Part shown: in pieces, positions 16,938 through 25,852 of the stretch
Layout: each line of letters begins with the position of its first letter
Numbering within the stretch: position 1 is the first letter of the stretch
Assembly: GCF_035610345.1 (NCBI RefSeq)
Contig: NZ_CP141214.1
Location: 62,001-126,000, forward strand
Source: Sinorhizobium meliloti
GTDB taxonomy: Bacteria > Pseudomonadota > Alphaproteobacteria > Rhizobiales > Rhizobiaceae
Direction: 5' to 3'
DNA length: 64,000 nt
Notes under the pieces: model-generated
What the model was told of the DNA's origin: nothing
Databases searched by the model: none
The model's input: only the letters and a program-made list of their open reading frames with translations
Program-made: the position numbers and the translations under genes

Positions 16938-18125
16938 GTGGACATCAGCCCAAGACAAACGCTAGCGGCGGGGCCCCCCTTCGATGCGGCGAAACTCGAC
17001 AAGCTCATGGAGGAGGCGGGCATCGACGTTCTGCTCGCCACATCCAAGCACAACACGCAGTACCTGCTGGGCGGTTACAAGTTCATCTTCTTCGCCGCAA
17101 TGGATGCGATTGGCCACAGCCGCTATCTGCCGATCGTCGTTTATGAGAAGGGCTCCCCCGATCACTCGGCGTATATTGGCAACCGCATGGAAGGGGGAGA
17201 ACACCAGAACAACCCTTTCTGGACACCCGCCGTTCATACGGCGACATGGGGTACACTCGACGCAGCAGCGCTTGCGGTCGAGCATCTGAGAAAGATCGGT
17301 AAGTCGGGTGCTCGCATCGGCATCGAACCGCCCTTCCTGCCGGCCGATGCGCGGGATCTGTTGGCTTCTCGCCTTGAAGGTGCGCGTTTCGTGGAGGCGA
17401 CGCATACGCTCGAGCGACTGCGCTCGATCAAGACACCGCAAGAGCTGGAGAAGCTCAAGGTTGCCTCCGAACTGATCACTGATTCAATGCTCGCCACCAT
17501 CGCGGCTGCACGAGAGGGATCCACCAAGGGCGAGATCATTGAACGGCTCAGGCGAGAAGAGACCAATCGCGGACTGTATTTCGAGTATTGCCTGCTGACC
17601 CTGGGTGCTAGTCACAACCGTGCGGCCTCTCCGCAGGCATGGGCGAAGGGTGAGGTGCTTTCGATTGATTCCGGCGGCAACTACCAGGGCTATATCGGTG
17701 ACCTTTGCCGGATGGGCGTGCTCGGCGAGCCCGATGCGGAGCTCGAGGACTTGCTAGCTGAAGTCGATGCGATCCAGCAAGCAGCCTTTGCCAGGATCAA
17801 GGCCGGGGCGAGAGGCAGTGAGATGATTGCTTCGGCGGAAGAGGCTTTGAGAAGCTCGCCTTCGGCCGACTTTACCGACTTCTTCTGCCACGGCATGGGG
17901 CTCATCAGCCACGAAGCACCGTTCCTGATGACCAACCACCCTGTCGCTTACGAAGGCGTAGATGCGGATCGGCCCCTGGAGGCAGGCATGGTCATTTCCG
18001 TCGAGACGACGATGCTCCATCCGCAGCGCGGTTTCATCAAGCTCGAGGATACGCTCGCCGTCACGAAGGACGGATACGAAATGTTTGGCAACAGAGGGCG
18101 CGGTTGGAACCCTGGGGCGGTTTAG
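16938..18125 (+). CDS. M24-family metallopeptidase (Xaa-Pro aminopeptidase/creatinase-like)
   Basis: A 395-residue pita-bread-fold enzyme: N-terminal creatinase-like domain (residues ~1-155), then the catalytic domain. All five metal ligands can be seen: two Asp in SIDSGGNYQGYIGDLCR, His in HGMGLISH, Glu in VETTM and Glu in LEDTLAV. It therefore looks like an active metallohydrolase (prolidase or related amidohydrolase) rather than a metal-free creatinase. The start is GTG at 16938 after GGGAGAAATTCC. It ends the Tm-1 operon and may hydrolyse a C-N bond in the imported compound. A hairpin follows at 18153. Confidence 0.85.
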   Translation: MDISPRQTLAAGPPFDAAKLDKLMEEAGIDVLLATSKHNTQYLLGGYKFIFFAAMDAIGHSRYLPIVVYEKGSPDHSAYIGNRMEGGEHQNNPFWTPAVHTATWGTLDAAALAVEHLRKIGKSGARIGIEPPFLPADARDLLASRLEGARFVEATHTLERLRSIKTPQELEKLKVASELITDSMLATIAAAREGSTKGEIIERLRREETNRGLYFEYCLLTLGASHNRAASPQAWAKGEVLSIDSGGNYQGYIGDLCRMGVLGEPDAELEDLLAEVDAIQQAAFARIKAGARGSEMIASAEEALRSSPSADFTDFFCHGMGLISHEAPFLMTNHPVAYEGVDADRPLEAGMVISVETTMLHPQRGFIKLEDTLAVTKDGYEMFGNRGRGWNPGAV

Positions 18126-18152
18126 CGAGCGGCGAAACTGCTGCGAAAGAAG

Positions 18153-18170
18153 GGCACACGAAGGTGTGCC
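18153..18170 (+). terminator. Hairpin after the M24 gene
   Basis: GGCACAC-GAAG-GTGTGCC, a perfect 7-bp stem with a tetraloop 28 bp after the stop of the Tm-1 operon. No T-tract follows, so it may be a weak terminator or an mRNA 3'-end stabiliser. Confidence 0.5.
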
Positions 18171-18537
18171 GGACTGGTATCAGATGTGGTAGATCTCGGT
18201 GCCTAGAACCTCAAGCCATTTCCGCATGAAGGCATGGGCCGTTCAGTCCTTTGCCGACACCATCGTGCCGTCGGCAGCGACCCGGTTGGGGGCAGGTCGA
18301 TACGGGTGCCGCCAACCATTGTGACGTCCGGCTCGCAGGCCCTGAGAGCGCTGTGCCGCCCACGACATCGACGACGATCAGAATTCGTTCGCCGTGGCAG
18401 ATCGTGAATAATCGTACGCAGGCGACGCTGGTGACGCGAAGCTCGATCTGTAGTCCAAGCGCCATTGCAGCAGCGGTCCGGCGCCGCTGGGGACTCGAGA
18501 GAAGTCGCGCACGCCCGCGCGATTTGGATGAGGAAGC

Positions 18538-18566
18538 GGCAGAGGCGCGATCTTGGCGCCTCTGCC
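18538..18566. terminator. Hairpin between converging operons
   Basis: An 11-bp perfect stem (GGCAGAGGCGC / GCGCCTCTGCC) with a 7-nt loop, downstream of the leftward aminotransferase gene. The flank on the plus side is modestly T-rich. It could terminate either converging transcript. Confidence 0.5.
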
Positions 18567-18699
18567 TTCCGTTCTGCGTGTCTTTATTCAGCCGCTCCGA
18601 TCTTGGCGGACTTGAGCTGCAGTTCACGACGCGAGCATGCCCAGGTTTCGCCGCCTGGATTGGCCTCGACTTGCGGCTTACGATTTTGGTGTGACGCTG

Positions 18700-20061
18700 T
18701 CAGGTGGCTCCGCACAAGCCGTCGGGCTTCGTGTACCCGGCGACCTTGATGAGTGCGCGTTTCATAGCTGCCAGGAAGAGGTCTACGTGCTCGGTTTTGC
18801 AAACGAGTGGAGGGCGCACCTTGAGCGCATCCTCATTGGCTCCTGTCGTGCTGATAAGCACGCCATCATCCCGCATTGCATTCACCACGTCCAAAGCCAT
18901 TGCACGCCGGCGCGGGGCCGGCATGCCTTCGGACCCGATGTCTACGCCAAAGAAGAGACCGGCATTGCGGATTGCACGAACGCCCGTATGCTGCTTTGCC
19001 ATCTCCGTCAGCCCGGTCCGAAGCCGCTGGCTCATGGCAAGCGCATTTTCAGGGATTTGGTCACGTTGCAGGATCGTCAGCACGGCGTCCGCCGTCGCTA
19101 TTCCAACAGTGTTTCCGGCAAAGGTGTTCGAGTAGCGAGCGGTTGCACCAAAGCGCTCCATTGGGGCTTTGCGACCAACGACCGCGCCAATTGGAAACCC
19201 GTTACCCATTGGCTTGCCGAGGGTTACAAGATCCGGAACGATCCCGTGCCGCTCGAAGCCCCACATATGAGCGCCAGTTCGCCCGAAGCCCGGCTGAACT
19301 TCGTCGGCGATGACGAGGCCGCCTGCGTCCCGTGCCGCTGCAGCTCCGCCGGCAACGAAGCCGGGAGGATCCACCCATACGCCGTCGCTGGAAAAAATAC
19401 TGTCGATAAGCAGGGCCGCAACGCCTATGCCACGACGGTTCAGATCCGAAATGGCGGAACGGATCTGTGCCTCGAAAAAGTCCGCAGCCTGGGATTCTGG
19501 CACGCCCGCTGGACCGGGAAGCGGTACCATGCGCACGAATGGGCTGAGCTTGACGGCATCGCCCAAGTTTGGCGAAACCGCGGCGACGGCCGCGCTTGTG
19601 CCGTGATAGGCATAAGAGGAAACGATCACGCCTTCGCCGCCGCTCACAAGTCGTGCGATACGCAGGGCCAGATCGTTGGATTCACTCCCCGTGCAAGTAA
19701 AGACCACCCGGTCTAGCTCCTCGGGGAAAGTATCAACCAACCGCTCGGCATAGTTGACAAGTCTTGGTTCTAGATAACGCGTATTAGCGCTTATTCGGGC
19801 CGCTTGCTCGGCCATTGCCGCGTTTACTTCCGGGTGGCAATGGCCGAGGGAAGGAACGTTATTGTAGAAGTCAAGATAGGCTCGCCCGTCGGGATCGTAG
19901 AGCCACATGCCTTCGCCGCGAACGAAGTGCACGGGCCGTCGGTACTGCAGTCGATAAGATGCTCCCAGAACTGCATCACGACGGGCAATCAGCTCGGCCT
20001 CGCGCGCTGGGAGATCAGACTCGCCGGGTCTGTAGCGATTGGGCATAAGGTCTGTGGACAT
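18700..20061 (-). CDS. Class III PLP-dependent aminotransferase (phospho-lyase-like)
   Basis: A 453-residue fold-type I enzyme. The PLP-binding features are CTGSESNDLALRIAR (phosphate loop), IADEVQPGFGRTG (Asp to the pyridine N) and the Schiff-base Lys in LGKPMGNGFP. The sequence style (FYNNVPSLGHCHPEV, SSYAYHGTS) resembles the branch that includes ethanolamine-phosphate and 5-phosphohydroxylysine phospho-lyases. That fits the kinase-like gene 21 bp upstream, because kinase plus phospho-lyase is how phosphohydroxylysine is degraded. An ordinary omega-aminotransferase is the alternative. The start is supported by an AGGCAGGA site. Confidence 0.82.
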   Translation of the reverse strand: MSTDLMPNRYRPGESDLPAREAELIARRDAVLGASYRLQYRRPVHFVRGEGMWLYDPDGRAYLDFYNNVPSLGHCHPEVNAAMAEQAARISANTRYLEPRLVNYAERLVDTFPEELDRVVFTCTGSESNDLALRIARLVSGGEGVIVSSYAYHGTSAAVAAVSPNLGDAVKLSPFVRMVPLPGPAGVPESQAADFFEAQIRSAISDLNRRGIGVAALLIDSIFSSDGVWVDPPGFVAGGAAAARDAGGLVIADEVQPGFGRTGAHMWGFERHGIVPDLVTLGKPMGNGFPIGAVVGRKAPMERFGATARYSNTFAGNTVGIATADAVLTILQRDQIPENALAMSQRLRTGLTEMAKQHTGVRAIRNAGLFFGVDIGSEGMPAPRRRAMALDVVNAMRDDGVLISTTGANEDALKVRPPLVCKTEHVDLFLAAMKRALIKVAGYTKPDGLCGAT

Positions 20062-20082
20062 GTGTTCCTGCCTGTCTAAGAG

Positions 20083-21213
20083 TTACGGCGATGGCTGTGA
20101 AGCTGCCGCGAGGACTGCGGCCTCACCTGATGCAGTGGAAAGAGGCGCCAGAATAGTTAGCCCGCGCTCGGCACGAGCCACATTCTTTTTGATGTATTGC
20201 GCGTCTGCCGGAAAGAGGTGGGAGCGCCAGTAATTGACCAGTATCAGTGCGCTTTGTCGTGCGCGCATGAGTCCGATCAGCAGTCTTGCTTCCAAGGCGG
20301 AAAGTGGGACGACCGAGGCATAGCCCGAAATGAGATGTTCGGCTCCGCCCAAAGGAAGCGCCGGATCTGTCACGAGGTGACTCGCCGCGATAGCCAGGTC
20401 CTGTATCCTGGGGCTCCAGCAGCCATCGCCGAAATCGATGAAACCCAAGCCGTGGGGGGTAACAATTGTGTTGAACGGGCTAGGATCGTTGTGCGCGACC
20501 TGCCACTCCAGGTTCGAGATCTGCGGCTCGACGAACCTCATGTACTCCGCCATTGCGGTCCGAACGCTTTCGGCAACGCTTCCAGAAGGTAGGTGTTCCC
20601 CCAGTTCCATCAATCGCGGCCAGCACCCTACATGCCAGAGAATGGGGCGGTGGGCTGCGGGTATATTGACTTGCGCAAGGGCTAGGTCCATCTGGCCGAG
20701 GGCGTTTCCAGTTCGAAAGAGGAGATCAGGAGTCGGCGTCTCCTGGTGCAGAGACACGCCCTCGATTCGGGTCTGCAGGTAACCACTTAGACCCTCTTCC
20801 TCAAACATCAACGCGCCCCCACCGGTAGGGATCACTGTGGGTGCAGCAAATCCCACGCTTCCTTGCAGTGCAGCCAAAGCGGCACTTTGGAAACGGAAGC
20901 TGTCGACCGCCTCTTGTCGTGCCGACGTCTTCAGGATCAATTGGCGGCCGTCGGACAGGGAGACCTCTACAGTGCGCTCGACCTCGGAGGATAAGACCGC
21001 GGTCGATCCTTCCAGTCCGTAGTGCCGCTTGAGCAGTGTCGCCGAAATGTCCGGTTCTGACTCGTCTGGCGGCGAGGACAGAATGGCGGTTGCGGCACGA
21101 AAATAGGCTTCTGTCGACGCTGCAGCATGCGGCAGGTGACGGGAGGCCGGAGCCGCAGAGCTGTTGCGCCGGCCTAGTTCCTGATCAGCAGCAAGTCCAC
21201 TAAGATCGCCCAA
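20083..21213 (-). CDS. Aminoglycoside phosphotransferase-family kinase (hydroxylysine kinase-like)
   Basis: A 376-residue protein kinase-like fold phosphotransferase. The catalytic loop is VAHNDPSPFNTIV (HxDxxxxN) and the metal-binding motif is FIDFGDGCWS. The family includes choline, homoserine and hydroxylysine kinases and aminoglycoside kinases. The only plausible start is TTG at 21213 with GAGG upstream; no ATG occurs before the nucleotide-binding lobe. Its pairing with a class III aminotransferase resembles the hydroxylysine kinase/phospho-lyase pair, so it probably phosphorylates a small hydroxy-amine. It is the first of two tightly spaced leftward genes. Confidence 0.8.
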   Translation of the reverse strand: MGDLSGLAADQELGRRNSSAAPASRHLPHAAASTEAYFRAATAILSSPPDESEPDISATLLKRHYGLEGSTAVLSSEVERTVEVSLSDGRQLILKTSARQEAVDSFRFQSAALAALQGSVGFAAPTVIPTGGGALMFEEEGLSGYLQTRIEGVSLHQETPTPDLLFRTGNALGQMDLALAQVNIPAAHRPILWHVGCWPRLMELGEHLPSGSVAESVRTAMAEYMRFVEPQISNLEWQVAHNDPSPFNTIVTPHGLGFIDFGDGCWSPRIQDLAIAASHLVTDPALPLGGAEHLISGYASVVPLSALEARLLIGLMRARQSALILVNYWRSHLFPADAQYIKKNVARAERGLTILAPLSTASGEAAVLAAASQPSP

Positions 21214-21361
21214 TTTGAAGATCCTCGTCCGTTCATGGTGCTTTTCGGGCTGCGTAGTTGGAAACCCTGATCTAATCTGACTAGCTCAGAGCAGGCACTC
21301 CAGCATAGCTCAGTGGCCCGCGCGCGTTTTCGTCCCTGAACCGCTGTTGCCTTATCTCAAG

Positions 21362-22030
21362 TCAGAGCCCGAAAACGCCGGGCAGCTGCGAAATATCGCG
21401 GATCTCGGTGTATTCATAATAGGGGTTGGCCGGCTCATGGCCGCGGTTGACCCACACCTTGCTTTTGATACCCAGGTCATAGGCGGACATGAGGTCGTGA
21501 CGGAAAGACGACGAAACGTGCGTGATGTCTTCCGGTCCGCATCCCAACATGTCGAACATATATTCGAACGCCTTGAGGTGGGGTTTGTAAGCTCCCGCTT
21601 CTTCTGCGGTGTAGACGGCATGGAACGGCGCGCCTAGCTTTGCCACATTCGACGGGATCTGGGCCACCATGGAGTTTGTGAGAATGACCAGCGGGATTTC
21701 CTTGGCTAATTTGGCTAGGCCCTCGGGCACATCCGGATGCGGTCCCCAGGTCGGTACGCGGTTGTAGATGATTTCGGCGTCTTCGGGCCTGAATGCAACC
21801 TTGTTGCGGCGGCACGTGCGCTCCAACGCGTTGTGAACAACGTCGGCATAGGGCTTCCAGTCCTGCAATACCTCATCGATGCGGTACGCTTGGAAGTTCC
21901 TGATGAATTCGTCCATGCTCGGCCCATCCAGAAGATGACCGAACAGATCACGAGCGGCTTCCGCCATTTGAAAGTTGATTAGCGTACCATGGCAGTCGAA
22001 TGTTACGTATTTTGGCCTGAAGCGATCCAT
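21362..22030 (-). CDS. HAD-superfamily hydrolase (haloacid dehalogenase type II-like)
   Basis: A 222-residue HAD hydrolase. Motif I is FDCHGTLINF (nucleophile Asp), motif II is VILTNS, motif III Lys is in AYKPHLKAFEYM, and motif IV is VSSSFRHDLMSAYDLG. The helical cap between motifs I and II is of the class I/L-2-haloacid dehalogenase type. Typical activities are dehalogenation or phosphate-ester hydrolysis; the substrate is unknown. GGAGCCAAGGAT precedes the ATG at 22030. It lies 148 bp upstream of the kinase gene on the same strand and may belong to the same pathway. Confidence 0.82.
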   Translation of the reverse strand: MDRFRPKYVTFDCHGTLINFQMAEAARDLFGHLLDGPSMDEFIRNFQAYRIDEVLQDWKPYADVVHNALERTCRRNKVAFRPEDAEIIYNRVPTWGPHPDVPEGLAKLAKEIPLVILTNSMVAQIPSNVAKLGAPFHAVYTAEEAGAYKPHLKAFEYMFDMLGCGPEDITHVSSSFRHDLMSAYDLGIKSKVWVNRGHEPANPYYEYTEIRDISQLPGVFGL

Positions 22031-22475
22031 ATCCTTGGCTCCTGTGAACTCTACGGCATGGACGAAGCATAGTTGCAGTTGTTTGGAAGAATGTGCCGGA
22101 ATGCTTCGTCTTTCAGCAGAAGTCTCTTCGGTTGCAGCAAATCCCGCACAACCTTTTGCTGGCGCCGCGTCTCGCACTTGGTCGTGTCCTGAGTTCAGCT
22201 GTTGCTCCACCGAAGGCAGCCGTTCGCGTGCGCTGGTTTTGGCAGCGTTGTGTTGGAAGCCGAATAGAGCATTGCGGTCTGCCTCTCATGGCAGTTGGCG
22301 AGACGGGGGTTGGCGGGAATACCTAAGTGGCTTCGAAAGCCGCCATTTCGAGCGTCGGCAGGCCGAGGCGGGGGGCGACGCAAGAGCTGACAAGCCGAGG
22401 CTGCTCTGAAAAGGCTTCCTGTGTGTATGAGCCGACCAAAGCTATCGAGCCCGTCATCAGGGGACGGGCTGCGGT
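22031..22475. other. Intergenic region upstream of the HAD gene
   Basis: 445 bp with no recognisable gene; presumably carries the promoter of the HAD/kinase/aminotransferase set. A hairpin at its right end belongs to the GNAT gene. Confidence 0.5.
22448..22470 (-). terminator. Hairpin after the GNAT gene
   Basis: AGCCCGTC / GACGGGCT, an 8-bp perfect stem with a 7-nt loop, 6 bp beyond the stop of the leftward GNAT gene. The T-tract on the minus strand is weak. Confidence 0.55.
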
Positions 22476-23351
22476 TCACCCGAGTGCGTGACCAGCTAAG
22501 CCATAAACCCAAGGCTCGCCGGCCTTGCGGTTCAAAAGGAGTCGGCCCCGCGACATAGTCGTTACTCGTTCGGCCACTCGAAAGTCACTCGCGCGAAGAA
22601 AGTTGACCAATGGTCCTGTTTCCCGCGTGTCGACACGCGCGAACTGCCCTTTCAGGTTCCGTAGATGGACGGCAATAAGCTGAAGCGCGTCATCGTCATT
22701 GCTTGCAACCACGGGGCCGATCACATGGCCGCGGCCGAACTCCCGGCATATAGAATAGCCAACGATCTTCCCATCCCGGCAGAGGGATTGGATGGTGGAA
22801 ATCGGGGCTAGTGCCGAGATCAGCTCCTCTCGCTTCCAACCGAAGGCCTGGGTATCAAGTTCGATGATCTGCGGGAGTGCATCAATCCCCGCCTCGATCA
22901 AATCACCGTTCGGGGCGGGCAAGTTGGGTAGGGAGGAAGCAACCGTTCCTTGGTGCATCCATACCGTCGCCTCGTTTGCAAAACCCAGCGAGACATACAG
23001 GTTGTGTGCCGCGCGAGTTGAATTGAGATACAGATTTCTGCCGCGGCATTCTTCGAATACCTGCTCCATGAGCCACCGCGCATTACCCTGAGCCTGCGAG
23101 CGCGGAGTGGTGATCACCAGGCCGATCATCGCAACGTCTTGGCCATAGGGGAACCACATGGCGCTTCCGAAAACCCGGCCGATGCTGTCGACTACCGCGA
23201 TGCCCCGGCCGAACTGGCGAAGCCAATCCCAGTCTTTGGGACGGTGTGGCCAACCGACGGCCACGGTTAAGGCGTGGAGCGAGCCGACATCGATCTCATT
23301 GATGTCCCGTGCCACCAATTCGAATGACTTAAGTCGAACTGACTTCGGCAT
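22476..23351 (-). CDS. Two-domain GNAT acetyltransferase
   Basis: A 291-residue protein with an N-terminal GNAT domain. The acetyl-CoA loop region is VITTPRSQAQGNARWLMEQ, with MIGLVI as the preceding strand. A second, C-terminal GNAT-like domain of about 130 residues follows. It is a paralog of the protein at 41958-42782: both begin with a 'GWPHR..DW' segment (VGWPHRPKDWDW) and share the 'GRGxVIGPVVA' motif. The start is at 23351, with AAGGAG about 11 nt upstream. Both paralogs sit close to class III aminotransferase genes, suggesting acetylation of an amino compound in the same type of pathway; the substrate is unknown. Confidence 0.8.
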   Translation of the reverse strand: MPKSVRLKSFELVARDINEIDVGSLHALTVAVGWPHRPKDWDWLRQFGRGIAVVDSIGRVFGSAMWFPYGQDVAMIGLVITTPRSQAQGNARWLMEQVFEECRGRNLYLNSTRAAHNLYVSLGFANEATVWMHQGTVASSLPNLPAPNGDLIEAGIDALPQIIELDTQAFGWKREELISALAPISTIQSLCRDGKIVGYSICREFGRGHVIGPVVASNDDDALQLIAVHLRNLKGQFARVDTRETGPLVNFLRASDFRVAERVTTMSRGRLLLNRKAGEPWVYGLAGHALG

Positions 23352-24150
23352 TTGACTTTGAGCTCCTTCGCCGGTTCAACAAGTGCAACGACCTTGGCAA
23401 CTCTGCAGCCGCCAAGGGTCGATCAGCTCATGATTGCACACTAGGCTCGGCATCTTTCACTGATTTGCCCCTGGCGTTCGAAATCTTCTCCCGAAATACG
23501 GGTGCCGGGCAGGAGGAACCCTGTGCCCCGATTTGCTTCACGTAGCATCGCACCGATGACAACGCAACTTTGCGAAACTTAGATACAGCGAAGTTCGACT
23601 GACTGCCGGTTGGCCGCGCACAGATCAGAGTAGTCCGACAGGGGAAATTGCTCTCGGGCCGGGCTGTCGGGAGAAGCAACTGTTCAAACTCAACATTGAG
23701 GTCCGTCTTGGCACGACCTGCTCTCTAACAACGGGCGCTGGTTTCTGATGACTTTGAAATAGTTCATAAATCAGCTCTGCTTGGTCTCCGAAGAGCGTCG
23801 AGAAATTCTGAAGGCGCCAACCATTTTGGAATTTCCTGCTGTTGCGGAAGCGTAATTCGGTGACTCCTTCGGCAGGAGAAGTCGATACTAGCCTCATTCG
23901 GTCATGGCATGACGTGCGATGGCAAAGGGTCTGCCAGGCGGGATCTCCTTTGCAAGACACGGCGACACCGCGAAGAAAGTAGTGACGATCAAACGGCGTC
24001 ACGCCTGGAGGAGACGCAGAGCTGCCGCTGGTGCATGTATCGGTAAGAGCTCGGCAGTCTGGGTCAGTGCGTGGATAGCTACAGCATACGCCGTTCCCCG
24101 CAGGGGCGTTGCAACTGCCGCATCGTTGCGGTGAATAGGAGGATAACTCG
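23352..24150. other. Intergenic region between divergent operons
   Basis: About 800 bp between the leftward GNAT gene and the rightward peptide-type ABC operon. It should contain promoters for both. A leftward frame of about 90 residues (23625-23897, starting MRLVSTSPAEGVTELRF) has a somewhat protein-like composition but no ribosome-binding site, and I do not claim it as a gene. Nothing else is recognisable. Confidence 0.45.
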
Positions 24151-25815
24151 ATGATCGCCAGCATCCAGACTTTGGGCGCGGACGAGGTGGCGCTCTCTGT
24201 GCGCGGCCTGAGTATCAGCCTCCCGAAAGGGATGGAGCGGGCTTTCGCCGTAGAGAATATCTCATTCAATCTAAAGCGCGGAGAGATCTTGTGCATCATC
24301 GGCGAGTCCGGTTCGGGCAAATCGGTGACAGCCAACACGATCATGGGCCTACTACCCAAGGTGATACCGGTGGCGGCAGGCGCGATTCATCTCGAAGGCA
24401 CGGCTATCGTGGGGGCTTCTCCCGAACAGCTCAGGGATCTGCGCGGTCGTGTCGTTTCCATGATCTTCCAGGACCCGCTTTCGGCCTTGAATCCGCTGAT
24501 GACAGTCGGCGAGCAGGTCACCGAAGTCATGGCAGCGCACAATGTCGGAACGCCCGCGTCGCGCCGGATCCGTGCTATTGAACTGCTGACAGAGGTGGGA
24601 TTGCCGGACCCGGAATTGATGTACCACCAGTACCCGTTCCGACTGTCTGGTGGGCAGCGCCAGCGGGTTATGATCGCGATGGCTCTGGCACTCGAGCCTA
24701 AGATCCTGATTGCAGACGAGCCAACGACCGCTCTGGATGTAACCACCCAAGCCCAGATCCTGAAACTGATCCGCGACATCCAGCGGCGCAAGGGCATGAG
24801 TGTGATGTTCATCACCCACGATTTTGGGGTTGTCGCAGAGATCGCCGACAGCGTGGTGGTAATGGAAAAGGGCCATATCGTAGAGCAAGGAAGTGCGGAA
24901 CAGGTGCTGAAGGCACCCCGCCATCCCTATACGCAGCGCTTGGTTGCAGCTGTCCCCCACCTCAGCGGCAGGGATCGTGCACACGAGGACGCGGCTCCCG
25001 CCAAGCCAATCATGAAGGTCGAAGGTCTGGTCAAGACCTATCGAAGCAGCGGTGTGTTTTTCGGCAAGAAGCGGATCGTTACCGCCGTGAACGATGTATC
25101 GTTCGACCTGGCGCCTGGCCGCACATTGGGGATCGTCGGAGAGAGCGGCTCGGGCAAGTCCTCGCTCGGGAGGTTGCTCATCAAGCTGATGGACAGTGAC
25201 GGTGGACGGATACTGTTTGACGGCCACGATATCGCCAAGCTGTCCGAAGTGGTTTTCCGCCCTTTGCGGCCGCGGATCCAGATGATCTTCCAGGATCCGT
25301 TTGCATCCTTGAATCCGCGTTCGACGATCGGGCAGATTCTGACGGTCGGCCCCGTCGCCCACGGGACGCCCTATGCCCAGGCCCGGGAGGAGGCGAGGGC
25401 GCTGCTGTCCCATGTGGGACTCGATGCAGGTGCCTTCGGTCGCTATCCGCACGAATTTTCCGGTGGGCAGCGCCAGCGCATCGGTATAGCGCGGGCATTG
25501 ATGTTCAAGCCGAAGCTTCTCATCGCCGACGAGGCCGTATCTGCCCTCGATGTGTCGATCCAGGCCCAGATCCTGAAACTTCTGGACCAAATTCAGCGAG
25601 AAACCGGCGTGGCCATGATCTTCATCACCCACGATCTGCGGGTGGCAAGCCAGATTTCTGACGAGATCGCAGTAATGCAGAAGGGCCGGATCGTCGAGCG
25701 CGGCCCGCCCTCGCAGATATTCCTCAATCCGCAATCCGCCTACACGCGCGAGTTGGTCGCAGCCATTCCCGGAGAGCGTCTGAATACCGCCCCGGCTACC
25801 GCCGCTAATTCCTGA
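24151..25815 (+). CDS. Dipeptide/oligopeptide ABC transporter ATPase, fused DppD-DppF
   Basis: A 554-residue protein with two complete nucleotide-binding domains in one chain. Walker A sites GESGSGKSV (residue ~51) and GESGSGKSS (~330), signatures LSGGQRQRV (~165) and FSGGQRQRI (~436), and Walker B motifs LIADEPTTALD and LIADEAVSALD are intact. Each half ends with an oligopeptide-transporter C-terminal extension (HPYTQRLVAAVP; SAYTRELVAAIP). The start follows AGGAGGATAACTCG. It is first in the operon with the binding protein and two permeases, and energises import of a peptide-like or otherwise charged amine. Such fusions are frequent in rhizobia. Confidence 0.93.
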   Translation: MIASIQTLGADEVALSVRGLSISLPKGMERAFAVENISFNLKRGEILCIIGESGSGKSVTANTIMGLLPKVIPVAAGAIHLEGTAIVGASPEQLRDLRGRVVSMIFQDPLSALNPLMTVGEQVTEVMAAHNVGTPASRRIRAIELLTEVGLPDPELMYHQYPFRLSGGQRQRVMIAMALALEPKILIADEPTTALDVTTQAQILKLIRDIQRRKGMSVMFITHDFGVVAEIADSVVVMEKGHIVEQGSAEQVLKAPRHPYTQRLVAAVPHLSGRDRAHEDAAPAKPIMKVEGLVKTYRSSGVFFGKKRIVTAVNDVSFDLAPGRTLGIVGESGSGKSSLGRLLIKLMDSDGGRILFDGHDIAKLSEVVFRPLRPRIQMIFQDPFASLNPRSTIGQILTVGPVAHGTPYAQAREEARALLSHVGLDAGAFGRYPHEFSGGQRQRIGIARALMFKPKLLIADEAVSALDVSIQAQILKLLDQIQRETGVAMIFITHDLRVASQISDEIAVMQKGRIVERGPPSQIFLNPQSAYTRELVAAIPGERLNTAPATAANS

Positions 25816-25852
25816 ATGCCAATCCAAACATGTCCACTAGGGAGGAGACATC

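Larger units (their letters stand above)
18126..18699. other. Intergenic region without recognisable gene
   Basis: About 570 bp between the M24 gene and the convergent aminotransferase gene. I see two hairpins (listed separately) and no frame with convincing protein features; short leftward frames here look non-coding or decayed. Confidence 0.5.

Noticed and set aside
18637..19716. Long rightward frame across the aminotransferase gene
   Set aside because: Antisense to a gene with complete PLP-enzyme motifs; composition rich in Arg/His/Cys as expected for a shadow.
21300..21335. tRNA-like fragment 'TAGCTCAGTGG'
   Set aside because: Only the D-arm-like string is present; no acceptor stem, anticodon arm or T-arm could be paired.
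24352..25827. Long open frame (about 490 codons) opposite the ABC ATPase gene
   Set aside because: It is the antisense shadow of a GC-rich gene with both P-loops clearly coded on the plus strand; no family features.
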